Shown here: one piece after another, positions 40,364 through 48,747 of the stretch | How positions within the stretch are numbered: position 1 is the stretch's first letter | How the letters are laid out: every line of letters begins with the position of its first letter | Origin: an uncultured SAR86 cluster bacterium | GTDB lineage: Bacteria > Pseudomonadota > Gammaproteobacteria > Magnimaribacterales > TMED112 | NCBI GenBank assembly: GCA_902619265.1 | Contig: CACNDL010000001.1 | Span: 124,001 to 188,000 of the forward strand | Direction: 5' to 3' | Length of the DNA: 64,000 bases | Position numbers and translations under genes: made by a program | Notes under the pieces: generated by a model | Databases searched by the model: none | What the model saw: the letters and a program-made list of their open reading frames with translations, nothing else | What the model was told of the DNA's origin: nothing

Positions 40364-41611
40364 ATGAAAAAAACTTTAATAGTTTCAGTAATTTTTTTGT
40401 TTTTACTCACATCCTGCACACAACAAGACAATGTTAAAAACCAACCTAAAGAATTACTGTATGTTTGGTTACACGATATAGGTTTTGAGGACCCTAACTT
40501 TCTAGCAGTTATTAATGCTGACTCAGAATCAGAAAACTACGGTGAACTTGTGGACACTATTCCTGTTTTTGAAACCGTTGGCATGGCTCACCATACACCA
40601 ATATTTCTGCCTAGCTCAGGCCTAATATACGCGAACGATTTTCATAACAGCCATACTTATATATACGAGACCAGTAATCCGTTAAAACCGAAATTATCTA
40701 AGAGCTTTGGAAAAATAAAAGGATATAGTTTTCCCCATAGCTACTCTGAGTTACCGAATGGCAACATCATTTCTACCTTTCAAACAAAAGGCGGCATTAA
40801 TACTGTTGGCGGTCTTGTCGAATTTACCCCTGAAGGGAAATATCTAAGGTCTGCTGATGCTGAAATCCAGGAAGAGCCAGTCTTTTTAAGACCATATGGA
40901 ATTGTATTAGTGCCAAAACTCAATCGTATTATTACAACAAATTACGATATGCATGAAACCGATAATTCCTACCATATTCAAATTTGGGACATGAGAACAC
41001 TTGAACGACTTCATACTATCAGGCTCCCAAAAACAGAAGATATGATTATTGATCAAAACCCTTTCGAAGGCAGATTACTTTCTGACGGTGAGACTGTTTT
41101 GTTTCAAACCTTTTCATGTGGTTTATACATGCTGAACTCCTTAGATCAGAATATGCCTAAAATTTCGTATGTGCATCATTTTGCTGAGGGTCCTTTTTGC
41201 TCTCTGCCGGTGAGGCTTGATAATTTCTGGATACAAACTGTTGCAAGCGATAAGGGTGGGTTTAACGGTGTGGTTGTACTTGATATTACAGACCCGGCCA
41301 ATCCGATTGAAGTTGATCGCTTGGATACCGGTAAAGATTATGGAACTCACTGGTTAAGTCCTAATAAAAGCGGGGATAAAATCGTGCTAACTGGATTTTT
41401 TAAAGAACTAGAACGTAGAGTTGTGGTATTAGACTTCAATAAGACTACTGGGGAGATTTCGATAGATGAATCATTCGGAACTCTGGATGATAAAGAACTA
41501 GGCTTTAGGTTGGACAGGGAAACTTGGCCGCACGGAGAAACAGGAGCAGCCATGGCCCATGGAGCGATATATTGGCCTGCAGCAGATCCTGATTGGAAAA
41601 TAGTTAAATGA
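40364..41611 (+). CDS. SBP56-like (selenium-binding protein / methanethiol oxidase related) lipoprotein
   Basis: 415 residues with a lipoprotein signal (FLLTSC). The mature protein is a beta-propeller with SBP56-like features: FLAVINADSESENYGELVDTIPV, GMAHHTPIFLPSSG, FPHSYSELPNGNI and WPHGETGAAMAHG with several His residues in metal-site-like positions. In characterised relatives this family oxidises methanethiol with copper. Here the N-terminal Cys/His details differ, so the reaction is uncertain. It overlaps the next small membrane gene by 4 bases. Confidence 0.65.
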   Translation: MKKTLIVSVIFLFLLTSCTQQDNVKNQPKELLYVWLHDIGFEDPNFLAVINADSESENYGELVDTIPVFETVGMAHHTPIFLPSSGLIYANDFHNSHTYIYETSNPLKPKLSKSFGKIKGYSFPHSYSELPNGNIISTFQTKGGINTVGGLVEFTPEGKYLRSADAEIQEEPVFLRPYGIVLVPKLNRIITTNYDMHETDNSYHIQIWDMRTLERLHTIRLPKTEDMIIDQNPFEGRLLSDGETVLFQTFSCGLYMLNSLDQNMPKISYVHHFAEGPFCSLPVRLDNFWIQTVASDKGGFNGVVVLDITDPANPIEVDRLDTGKDYGTHWLSPNKSGDKIVLTGFFKELERRVVVLDFNKTTGEISIDESFGTLDDKELGFRLDRETWPHGETGAAMAHGAIYWPAADPDWKIVK

Positions 41612-41964
41612 CACAAAAAGAAATTTTTACTCTAGCCATTGTGGCCTTCTTTGTTCTATTAATTCTTTTTATTATTTTTGCCTCAAAAAATAAAAAGCTA
41701 ATGAACCAAGCAAAAGAGAACACTAAAAAACAAAAATTAGTTGCCAAACATTACCCTACATACGATTTCGCCCTTCGTTATGGTTCTGTTGTACCAATAA
41801 CATTTGGCGGTCCGCTTGCATTTCAAACTTATGGCCTGACAGGCGGGTTCGTAGTCTTAGGTTTAATCTTATTTCTTCTACCACTTCTGCATATGGCTTC
41901 ATTATTTCTTCAAGAGCAGGCCAGGCTGAGAGAAGCAGAAGGTGATGAGGGCTATAAAGCGTAG
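41608..41964 (+). CDS. Small membrane protein, unknown
   Basis: 118 residues: a helix at 8-25 (LAIVAFFVLLILFIIFAS), a basic cytoplasmic-type stretch (KNKKLMNQAKENTKKQKL), then a hydrophobic region at about 57-95 probably with two helices. Starts within the stop of the SBP56-like gene (ATGA). It ends in TAG and the same frame stays open for 72 more codons encoding another hydrophobic segment (next entry). Confidence 0.55.
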   Translation: MTQKEIFTLAIVAFFVLLILFIIFASKNKKLMNQAKENTKKQKLVAKHYPTYDFALRYGSVVPITFGGPLAFQTYGLTGGFVVLGLILFLLPLLHMASLFLQEQARLREAEGDEGYKA

Positions 41965-42183
41965 GTAAAGCTTATAAAAAAACACAATTCTGTAGACTAT
42001 AATGCTTTTATAATTGTTGCTTGTTTTGGAGGTTCATTTTTAGGTGCTTATTTATATGATTTTGGCATACTTCAGGCAATTACATTTGGATCTCTTATTA
42101 TTCTTTTGTTTGCGCCGTTAGATCACTGGGTGCATAACAAGCTCTTTGAAAAATCCAAACTCAAAGATCAAGCAACCAACTAA
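41965..42183 (+). other. Open frame of 72 codons lacking an ATG/GTG/TTG start near its beginning
   Basis: Directly after the TAG at 41962-41964 the same frame stays open to TAA 42181-42183. It encodes a plausible small membrane protein, with FIIVACFGGSFLGAYLYDF and a second hydrophobic part ILQAITFGSLIILLFAPL, ending in a charged tail (NKLFEKSKLKDQATN). No normal start codon lies in frame before the second hydrophobic part. Options are a rare start (ATA/ATT/CTG), TAG readthrough extending the upstream protein, a nonsense mutation, or chance. Confidence 0.35.
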
Positions 42184-42203
42184 ATAGAGTTACTATTAAC
42201 CAA

Positions 42204-42680
42204 GTGAAGAACAAAATTTTAAAAATTTACTCTCTCATAATAATGATTTTAATGGCTGGTTTTTACTGGGATTCTGTTTTTGACAACTTACCTTTAACAG
42301 ATCTGGTCATGTTTCTTTTAGCTATGCCAGTTATTTATTACCTAACTCATGATCTGTTTATTAAAGATAAATCAGCCCAAAATAAAGCCCTTAAAATTTA
42401 CTCATTTACTTATATCTGTATTTATTTGCTTTGGTGTCTAATTGATATTGTCGGCTTCGCTTTCACTATGGGAGATATTTCTGGGCTCATGGCTTATATG
42501 CTATATCTAAATGGTTTGTTGTTTCTTGCCCCTGTACTGTATATTCTGGCAAAAGACATATTCCTTAAAAGCAAAGGGCCACGATACATTTTTATTGCTT
42601 ATATAGTTTTGCTCTTTATATTGGCTTTTATACCTGAACAACTTAATAAAATAGGTTTTTATGACACCACTTCTAACTAA
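42204..42680 (+). CDS. Integral membrane protein, unknown
   Basis: 158 residues starting at GTG 42204. Five hydrophobic segments: IYSLIIMILMAGFYWDSVF, LVMFLLAMPVIYYLTHDLFI, IYSFTYICIYLLWCLIDIVGFAF, LMAYMLYLNGLLFLAPVLYIL and YIFIAYIVLLFILAFIP. Two similar KIYS-containing units hint at internal duplication (LKIYSLIIM and LKIYSFTYI), each followed by DLFI or DIFL. No family recognised. The end overlaps the next small gene by 20 bases. Confidence 0.6.
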   Translation: MKNKILKIYSLIIMILMAGFYWDSVFDNLPLTDLVMFLLAMPVIYYLTHDLFIKDKSAQNKALKIYSFTYICIYLLWCLIDIVGFAFTMGDISGLMAYMLYLNGLLFLAPVLYILAKDIFLKSKGPRYIFIAYIVLLFILAFIPEQLNKIGFYDTTSN

Positions 42681-42912
42681 ACTAAGAAAAATAATAGGCT
42701 GGACACTTATCATTATTTCTACAATTTTGATGTTCATAAGCATATTTATAGCTACTACTGGTGAGCTTTTAAAAGGGGGTGGTATTTACGTGGCAAGCCA
42801 ACTAACCTGGTATCCTGGTCTTGCATTGTTGGGCCCCGAGATAGTTCAAAAAAGTAAAGAGATATGGAATAATTTTATCCAGAGGATAAAAAATGGATTT
42901 ACACAAAAATAA
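42661..42912 (+). CDS. Small membrane protein, unknown
   Basis: 83 residues with a strong helix at about 12-33 (GWTLIIISTILMFISIFIATTG) and a weaker hydrophobic stretch (GIYVASQLTWYPGLALLGPE), then a basic amphipathic tail. It overlaps the upstream gene by 20 bases and the downstream gene by 20 bases in other frames, which is typical of the tight packing here and supports expression as a unit. Confidence 0.5.
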   Translation: MTPLLTKLRKIIGWTLIIISTILMFISIFIATTGELLKGGGIYVASQLTWYPGLALLGPEIVQKSKEIWNNFIQRIKNGFTQK

Positions 42913-43270
42913 AGGAGAGGTTACAGTCGTTATCGACCTGTCTTTCTCTGCACCAATAGAAGAAGTTAAGGACTTTATCTTAAATGAACAGTCCCCTTTT
43001 ATTTTGAGTCAGAGCGATGAAAACCTACTTAAATTTGAATGGTTTATAGATGAAGCTACTAATACAGCTACGCTCTTAGAGGTCTTTGCGAATGCCGAGG
43101 GCTTTGAGTTACTTGCTGGCAAGGTTATGGGGACACCAGTGAATTTAAAATTCCGTGACTTATTCACGGTGGAAAAAATGACAATCTTAGGAGAGCCGAC
43201 AGAAAGTCTAAAAGAGACGATTGCTGTGATGAACCCAGTCATCAAACCTTACACTGGCGGCCTAAATTAA
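42893..43270 (+). CDS. Putative ABM-fold (antibiotic biosynthesis monooxygenase-like) protein
   Basis: 125 residues with no signal or membrane segment. The pattern ENLLKFEWFIDEATNTATLLEVFANAEGFELLAGKV resembles ABM/quinol monooxygenase-like ferredoxin folds, in which an EIY-F/ENxxAF-type stretch is followed by a helix. The C-terminus (LKETIAVMNPVIKPYTGGLN) is conserved in relatives I vaguely recall from marine bacteria. The fold assignment is by eye and moderate at best; any substrate is unknown. Confidence 0.45.
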   Translation: MDLHKNKGEVTVVIDLSFSAPIEEVKDFILNEQSPFILSQSDENLLKFEWFIDEATNTATLLEVFANAEGFELLAGKVMGTPVNLKFRDLFTVEKMTILGEPTESLKETIAVMNPVIKPYTGGLN

Positions 43271-43284
43271 AAAAAGCTTGATAG

Positions 43285-43809
43285 ATGCAAAAGTTTAGCA
43301 ACCTTATTGTTCTATCGCCTTTAATTTATTTAGTCCACCACTTTGAAGAACATATTATTTTTAACTTTAGAGAATGGCGACTCAGCTATTTTCTTGATAA
43401 TAACCCACTCACTTCGGAAGAGATGCTCATAAGGCTGGCCGCTTTTCTATTGATCATAATTTTTGTACACCAAATCAAACAAAACAGAGCAAGCGCACTT
43501 TTGGTTTTGTATTTTGTTATGACAACCCAGGTTGTGAATGCCATCTTTCATGTTTTTTTTAGTTTTTATTTTGCCGATTTTAGTCCTGGTGCTATTACAG
43601 GTGTTTTGCTTTACTTGCCCATCAATTATTTGATTTATAAAGCGGCCATGAATGAGGGCTATATTAAAAATAATGTAGAAATACTTATTTTGTTCATCTT
43701 GGGTGCTGCAACCTTTGCGCTATTTGAAGCATTTGGGCCTGCAGTTACCGCAGTATCAATTTTTCTATACCCTGTCTTCTATTTTCTTTTAAAAGCTAAA
43801 GAGGCTTAA
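43285..43809 (+). CDS. HXXEE-domain membrane protein
   Basis: 174 residues with about five helices. The family name motif is seen in LVHHFEEHIIFNFREW near the N-terminus. A second region, VNAIFHVFFSFYFADFSPGAITGVLLYLPINYLIY, contains the further conserved His and the P-G turn typical of HXXEE proteins (DUF4149-like size). Function of the family is unknown. Spacing to the ABM-like gene is 14 bases. Confidence 0.75.
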   Translation: MQKFSNLIVLSPLIYLVHHFEEHIIFNFREWRLSYFLDNNPLTSEEMLIRLAAFLLIIIFVHQIKQNRASALLVLYFVMTTQVVNAIFHVFFSFYFADFSPGAITGVLLYLPINYLIYKAAMNEGYIKNNVEILILFILGAATFALFEAFGPAVTAVSIFLYPVFYFLLKAKEA

Positions 43810-43850
43810 TTTATTATTAAATTAATTACTTTTTAGTTTAAAATATTGCC

Positions 43851-43898
43851 ATGTATGATTGTTGCAAATGTTGTGAGTGCTCTTGTTGCTCAAAGTAA
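43851..43898 (+). CDS. 15-residue cysteine-rich micropeptide candidate (7 Cys)
   Basis: In the 136-base gap before the HsdR-like gene, ATG at 43851 opens MYDCCKCCECSCCSK, then TAA. Seven of fifteen residues are Cys in the pattern CCxCCxCxCC, which resembles metallothionein-like or cysteine-switch leader peptides. No clear Shine-Dalgarno precedes it, and the upstream TTTAAAATATT is a weak promoter-like sequence. It may be translated, a regulatory leader peptide, or a low-complexity accident (TGT/TGC run). Confidence 0.4.
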   Translation: MYDCCKCCECSCCSK

Positions 43899-43945
43899 TA
43901 TAAATTTATCTTAGACAAAAGACTCTTTTTACTTGAAAAAAAGAA

Positions 43946-44971
43946 ATGCCAACTACAAAACAAATAGGAAATCTTCTCGACAGGTCTTTTCAGAAATGGG
44001 ACCACAAGAAAGCCGTTCAATTAAGCGATAACGAATCAAAAACAAGAGATTATCTCATTGAGCCGTTTTTTAATTTGCTTGGATACAGCAAGATGGAGCA
44101 TTACTCCCATGAGTTTAGTCTACGTCTTGGCAAAGGCAGTGTTAAAAAAATTGATATGGTCATAAGCATCAACGGACGAACACCTATTATGTTGGTTGAA
44201 TGTAAGCGATCAACCTCAAACTTAACCAAAAGCCACCTCAAACAACTTTCACAATATTTTCATAATCACAAAGAATCAAAAATTGGCATATTAACCAACG
44301 GGATTGTTTATGAATTTTATTCAGTAAAATGGAATGATAGTAAAAGCTTGAGTGATAAGCCCTTTATGGTTTTTGATCTAAGAAACTTTACTAGAGCAGA
44401 CTTAGAAGATATCGCAAATTTTCATTTACAAATATTCAATGTCAAAAATATCTTGGAACTCTCAGAAGAAAAATATTTCCTAGATGATTTTAATGCAGCG
44501 CTAACTAAAACATTACATCCTGTTGGAGACGATTTAATTAAGCTGGTATATCAGAATATGGGCGGCAAAAGGATTACAGATAGCATACATAAAAAACTCA
44601 GCAGGCTTATAAATTCAGTATCAATAGAACGTTCAATCGAAGTTATAAAAGAGCTCGAAGGCAAACAGTCCTCATCTGGAATTTTTACTACAGCAGAAGA
44701 GCTTAAAGCTTACCAAATCATAAAAACTATTCTTGTAATGAATCCTAAATTAAAAGACCACTCAGAGAGAATTGGTTACAAAGATTATAAAAGCCAATTT
44801 AAGATATTGGTTGACGATATGCCTTCAAAAGAAATATGTAATTTAAGTCTTACTAATACTTCAAAAAAACTAACAATTGGAAATGAAACTTTTGAGTTAG
44901 ATAAAATCTCAACTCTAGAGCTAAGAAAATTTAGAATGAAATTAGTCGAGATGGCTTTTAAACAAACATGA
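43946..44971 (+). CDS. Solitary HsdR N-terminal-type PD-(D/E)xK nuclease-like protein
   Basis: 341 residues. The N-terminal domain is that of type I restriction HsdR_N proteins: IEPFFNLLGY (E39), KKIDMVISI (D70) and MLVECKRS (E85, K87), the full PD-(D/E)xK set, then QLSQYFHNHKESKIGILTNGIVYEFY. The C-terminal half (about 150-341) is mostly helical with no helicase motor and no methylase partner. So it is a stand-alone nuclease-like protein with a possible defence or repair role. It overlaps the PepSY gene by 4 bases. Confidence 0.75.
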   Translation: MPTTKQIGNLLDRSFQKWDHKKAVQLSDNESKTRDYLIEPFFNLLGYSKMEHYSHEFSLRLGKGSVKKIDMVISINGRTPIMLVECKRSTSNLTKSHLKQLSQYFHNHKESKIGILTNGIVYEFYSVKWNDSKSLSDKPFMVFDLRNFTRADLEDIANFHLQIFNVKNILELSEEKYFLDDFNAALTKTLHPVGDDLIKLVYQNMGGKRITDSIHKKLSRLINSVSIERSIEVIKELEGKQSSSGIFTTAEELKAYQIIKTILVMNPKLKDHSERIGYKDYKSQFKILVDDMPSKEICNLSLTNTSKKLTIGNETFELDKISTLELRKFRMKLVEMAFKQT

Positions 44972-45501
44972 GCTTAAGAAAACTTCATAAATATATAAGC
45001 CTGTTGGTATCCCTGCAGTTATTGTTATGGACAATCTCGGGCATCTACTTTTCATTCAACAAAATTGAAAATGTCAGAGGTGAACAGTACTACAAAACTG
45101 AGGAAGTAGAAGAAATCACTGCACCAATAAATGTATCAAAAGTTTCGCAAGCTTTTGCGTTTGAAGTGATTGAAGAAGAAACCTTTTTAACACCCCTCAA
45201 TCTCGAACTTATTGAGGAAGCCAAGGCTGGCTCAGAATATAGGGGCCGAGACTTACCACTTTATAAAATCACAGCTGAAAACGACAAAGGTGAAGAAATA
45301 AACATTTATCAAAACCCATACACAGGTGAAATCCTAGCTATTAGATCACAGCAATGGCGTATTTGGGATCTCATGTGGGGCTTACACATTATGGATTGGA
45401 CTGAACGCGATAATATTGGAAATATTTTCTTAAAAATCTTTTCTTTTATTGCATTATTTACTGCAGCAACTGGTATTATTCTATTTTTTAAACGCAAATG
45501 A
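44968..45501 (+). CDS. PepSY-domain membrane protein
   Basis: 177 residues: an N-terminal helix (KYISLLVSLQLLLWTISGIYFSF), a periplasmic PepSY-like part with LPLYKITAENDKGEEINIYQNPYTGEIL, then a C-terminal helix (IFSFIALFTAATGIILFFKR). The QWRIWDLMWGLHIMDW segment matches PepSY-associated membrane proteins of iron and copper uptake systems. Start and end both overlap neighbours by 4 bases. The role with the Met/His-rich protein downstream is probably metal handling. Confidence 0.75.
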   Translation: MSLRKLHKYISLLVSLQLLLWTISGIYFSFNKIENVRGEQYYKTEEVEEITAPINVSKVSQAFAFEVIEEETFLTPLNLELIEEAKAGSEYRGRDLPLYKITAENDKGEEINIYQNPYTGEILAIRSQQWRIWDLMWGLHIMDWTERDNIGNIFLKIFSFIALFTAATGIILFFKRK

Positions 45502-46604
45502 AAAACTTCCTAATCACCGCTTTACTGTTTCCTTTCTTTGTTTTGTCTGCTGATCCTGATATGCACAAGGATCATGAATCGATGCACAAAGATCACGAAA
45601 ACATGCATACGGCAGATCACATGCATCATTCAGAGCATCATTCGTCTGCTCCTGTTGGCACAACAGGCAATATGCATCACATGGGTTGGATGGTTTCAGT
45701 AAAACAAGGGCTTATGAACATGAATGGCAACATTATGGATGGCGACAGTATTTCTAATGCCGATATTCTGCTAATGCCAAATCCTATGGGGAGCATGCCA
45801 GCAAACTTATCAGTTATACCAGAAGATATGGATATGCAGATGACAATGATAGATGTAATGTATGCCCCATCAAAAGATCTTACATTGATGATGATGGGGA
45901 CGTATGTATCAAAGGATATGACCCTAAACACCTATGCAGCCATGATGGATAGAAACTTGCTTGGGCAATTCAGTACTTCTTCGAGCGATTTGTCTGAACT
46001 TACTTTTAGTGCATTACATAAGTTACAAGAAGTGGGGAGTTCTAAATGGCATAGTGAAGTCACACTGCAAAAATCTATAGGCACAAATGATGAGACCGAT
46101 CAAGTTCTAACACCTATGGGCACTGAGATGAATATGATCTTGCCTTATGCTATGCAATCAAGCGACAAAGCTACCCGACTAATTTTGGGGTTAACTAATA
46201 CCAGAAAACTGAGCGATAAAATTTCATGGAGCAATCAGGCTAGATACAAAAAAGTTATTAATAAGAAAGACTGGGCTTATGGTGATCAAGTAGAACTAAG
46301 TTCTTGGGTTCAACATCAATACCAACCTTATCTATCTTTTTCGGCTAGATTAAAATTTATGAACCAAGATGAAATCTCCGGAGCAAATCCGATGATTATG
46401 GCCCCTGTTCAGACTGCAAGTCCGGAAAATTATGGGGGCAGTGAATTGCACATTGGGCTAGGCTTTAATCATGACCTAAGTTTACTTACATCAAAAAAAG
46501 ATACGATAGGTGTGGAATTTTTATTTCCCATTTTTCAGGATAAGAACAACCTACAAATGGAAACAAGCTACCAAATAGTTATTGGTTTCAATAGGAGTTT
46601 CTAA
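45498..46604 (+). CDS. Met/His-rich outer-membrane beta-barrel-like protein
   Basis: 368 residues with a signal peptide (about 1-17, ending FVLSA). The mature N-terminus is a His/Met-rich tract with the repeat MHKDHESMHKDHENM, then HHMGW. The remainder is strand-like, rich in Met, with a terminal aromatic residue (VIGFNRSF) expected for an outer-membrane barrel. Many Met and His suggest copper or silver binding. Such proteins are often called transporter-like or phenol-degradation-type barrels. Coupled to the PepSY gene by a 4-base overlap. Confidence 0.6.
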   Translation: MKNFLITALLFPFFVLSADPDMHKDHESMHKDHENMHTADHMHHSEHHSSAPVGTTGNMHHMGWMVSVKQGLMNMNGNIMDGDSISNADILLMPNPMGSMPANLSVIPEDMDMQMTMIDVMYAPSKDLTLMMMGTYVSKDMTLNTYAAMMDRNLLGQFSTSSSDLSELTFSALHKLQEVGSSKWHSEVTLQKSIGTNDETDQVLTPMGTEMNMILPYAMQSSDKATRLILGLTNTRKLSDKISWSNQARYKKVINKKDWAYGDQVELSSWVQHQYQPYLSFSARLKFMNQDEISGANPMIMAPVQTASPENYGGSELHIGLGFNHDLSLLTSKKDTIGVEFLFPIFQDKNNLQMETSYQIVIGFNRSF

Positions 46605-46635
46605 ATAGAGTAAGATAAGAAAAGAAAGGGGGCAT

Positions 46636-48747
46636 ATGAAAGGCATTAAAACTTTAATTATTACAGGGATTTTTACGCTATTGGTCGTGTTAGCTATTTG
46701 CTATTACGCATTAATGCAGTTTGCTCAAGAGAAATACTCTATTGTTTTAAAAGATTCATCCTTAGAGATTGTTGATTTTTCAATTGAAGATAAAGAAGAA
46801 TTAGCAAACGAGGTGCCGCCCAACCCGCTTAAAAATCCATATTTCGGTGATTTACATGTGCACACAAGATATTCATTTGATGCGTATGTTTTTGGAGTGA
46901 ATGCAACTCCATATGACGCATATAGATACGCTAAGGGTGAGATGATCAAACATCCATTAGGCTACGAAATGCAGCTAAAAGAACCATTAGATTTTTATGC
47001 TGTTACAGATCACGGCATCTACATGGGCATGATTCAAGAATATGGTGATCCTAATTCTCCGCAAGCTGGCTATGAGTGGGCTATTCCATTTCAAAATATC
47101 AATAGAGAGGAAAACCGAACGCTTGAGTCCATGGGGGAAAGACTTAATCTTTTCAGCTTAATGGCAGGCGATGGATATTTAGAAAGGCCCTATCCAATTT
47201 GGCACCCAAAAATGTGGCAAGCAATTTTTACTAAAAATAGACAATTGGCCTCAAAAGCATTTGACTACGATGTTCATAAATCTGCCTGGGCAGATATTGC
47301 TAATGCTGCCGAAGAATATAATGAGCCTGGAAAATTTACTACCTTTATCGGCTATGAGTTCACAGCAGGCACAGAAGTTGAGGGCGGCAACTTACATAGA
47401 AATGTAATTTTTGAATCTTCAGAAGCACCAATTAGACCATGGTCAAGAGAGGACTCTTTAAATCCGATGGATTTATGGGCTTGGATGGATAAATTAAGAG
47501 CCAAAGGGTTGGACTCTATAGCCATACCTCACAATAGTAATGGCTCAAATGGAGAAATGTTCGAAGTAGAAACTTATTACGGCACACCAATTGATTTGAC
47601 CTATTCAGAAACTCGTATGAGAAATGAGCCGATCGTTGAAATGACCCAAGTTAAAGGAACTTCAGATACACACCCTTTACTTTCACCAGACGATGAATGG
47701 GCAGATTTTGAAATTATGGATGGTAGGGTCGGAGCCAGACCTCCAACTTATAGTTATCCTGCTGGTGGTTATGTAAGAGATGCTTATTTGAGAGGTTTAA
47801 TGTTGGAATGGAAGGGCCAAGGCAATCCCTATAAGTTTGGTTTAATTGGTTCAACTGATACCCACTTAGGGGCAGGCGCATTCGAAGAAAGTAATTTTTG
47901 GTCAAAGGTTGGGGTTGTAGATGGTTCTCCAATGAGCAGAGGGAGTATTCCTTTAACAGAACAACGGCTGGAACAGCTGAAAGAATATTCTGCTGAGTAC
48001 AATCAGCCCGTTAGCGCAGTCGAGGTTGATGGCAATTCTTATGCTATTGGTTTTGATCAATGGGGTGCTTCTGGATTAGCAGCTGTTTGGGCTGAAGAAA
48101 ATACAAGAGAATCAATTTTTTCCGCACTCAGAAGGAAAGAAGCTTTTGCTACCACAGGGCCAAAGGTTGCTGTGAGATTCTTTGCCGGCTTCGATTTAAC
48201 TTCTATTGATATCAATGCCGAGTCATTAGTGGAAGAAGCTTACAGTAAAGGCGTACCTATGGGGGCAGACTTATTTGCTGATGGAGAAAAAGTTCCTGAA
48301 TTTATTGTCTGGGCCCAAAAAGATAAATACTCAGCTTCTTTACAAAGAGTTCAAATTATAAAAGGCTCGATAACTAGCGGTGGTGCAAGACCGAGTGAAA
48401 AAGTATTTGATGTTGTTTGTTCTGACGGTCTCGAAGTTGATTCAACGACACATCGCTGTCCTGATAATGGAGCAAGGGTTAATATAGAGGACTGCTCCAT
48501 AACGGATAATGTCGGTGCCACAGAGTTAAAGGCTACATGGAAGGATCCAGAATTTAATCCGCAAGATAAAGCCTTTTATTACGTCAGGGTTTTAGAAAAT
48601 CCAACCTGTCGATGGTCTACATGGGATGCTATAAAGGCGGGTGTCAAACCAAGATCTGACATGCACAAAACCATTCAAGAACGCGCCTGGTCGTCGCCAA
48701 TTTGGTACATACCCGTACCTGAAGATATTGATATATTTGCTCTATGA
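46636..48747 (+). CDS. DUF3604 domain-containing protein
   Basis: 703 residues with an N-terminal membrane anchor (about 8-30). It is a PHP-like predicted metallohydrolase: GDLHVHTRYSFDAYVFG, AVTDHGIYMGM, IPHNSNGSNGEMF and GSTDTHLGAGAF supply His/Asp metal ligands. The activity of DUF3604 proteins is not established. The ribosome site GGGGG precedes the ATG at 46636. It overlaps the PpiC-like gene by 4 bases, and this gene trio recurs in marine bacteria as far as I recall. Confidence 0.85.
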   Translation: MKGIKTLIITGIFTLLVVLAICYYALMQFAQEKYSIVLKDSSLEIVDFSIEDKEELANEVPPNPLKNPYFGDLHVHTRYSFDAYVFGVNATPYDAYRYAKGEMIKHPLGYEMQLKEPLDFYAVTDHGIYMGMIQEYGDPNSPQAGYEWAIPFQNINREENRTLESMGERLNLFSLMAGDGYLERPYPIWHPKMWQAIFTKNRQLASKAFDYDVHKSAWADIANAAEEYNEPGKFTTFIGYEFTAGTEVEGGNLHRNVIFESSEAPIRPWSREDSLNPMDLWAWMDKLRAKGLDSIAIPHNSNGSNGEMFEVETYYGTPIDLTYSETRMRNEPIVEMTQVKGTSDTHPLLSPDDEWADFEIMDGRVGARPPTYSYPAGGYVRDAYLRGLMLEWKGQGNPYKFGLIGSTDTHLGAGAFEESNFWSKVGVVDGSPMSRGSIPLTEQRLEQLKEYSAEYNQPVSAVEVDGNSYAIGFDQWGASGLAAVWAEENTRESIFSALRRKEAFATTGPKVAVRFFAGFDLTSIDINAESLVEEAYSKGVPMGADLFADGEKVPEFIVWAQKDKYSASLQRVQIIKGSITSGGARPSEKVFDVVCSDGLEVDSTTHRCPDNGARVNIEDCSITDNVGATELKATWKDPEFNPQDKAFYYVRVLENPTCRWSTWDAIKAGVKPRSDMHKTIQERAWSSPIWYIPVPEDIDIFAL

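Noticed and set aside
41979-41996. Third copy of the 20-base repeat (ACACAATTCTGTAGACT)
   Set aside because: Shares ACAC and CTGTAGA but needs a 3-base gap and several mismatches; consistent with chance in AT-rich sequence.
43946-44971. Remnant of a complete type I restriction system
   Set aside because: No hsdM or hsdS or helicase domain nearby, and the frame is intact with its own tail domain, so it is better viewed as a stand-alone protein.
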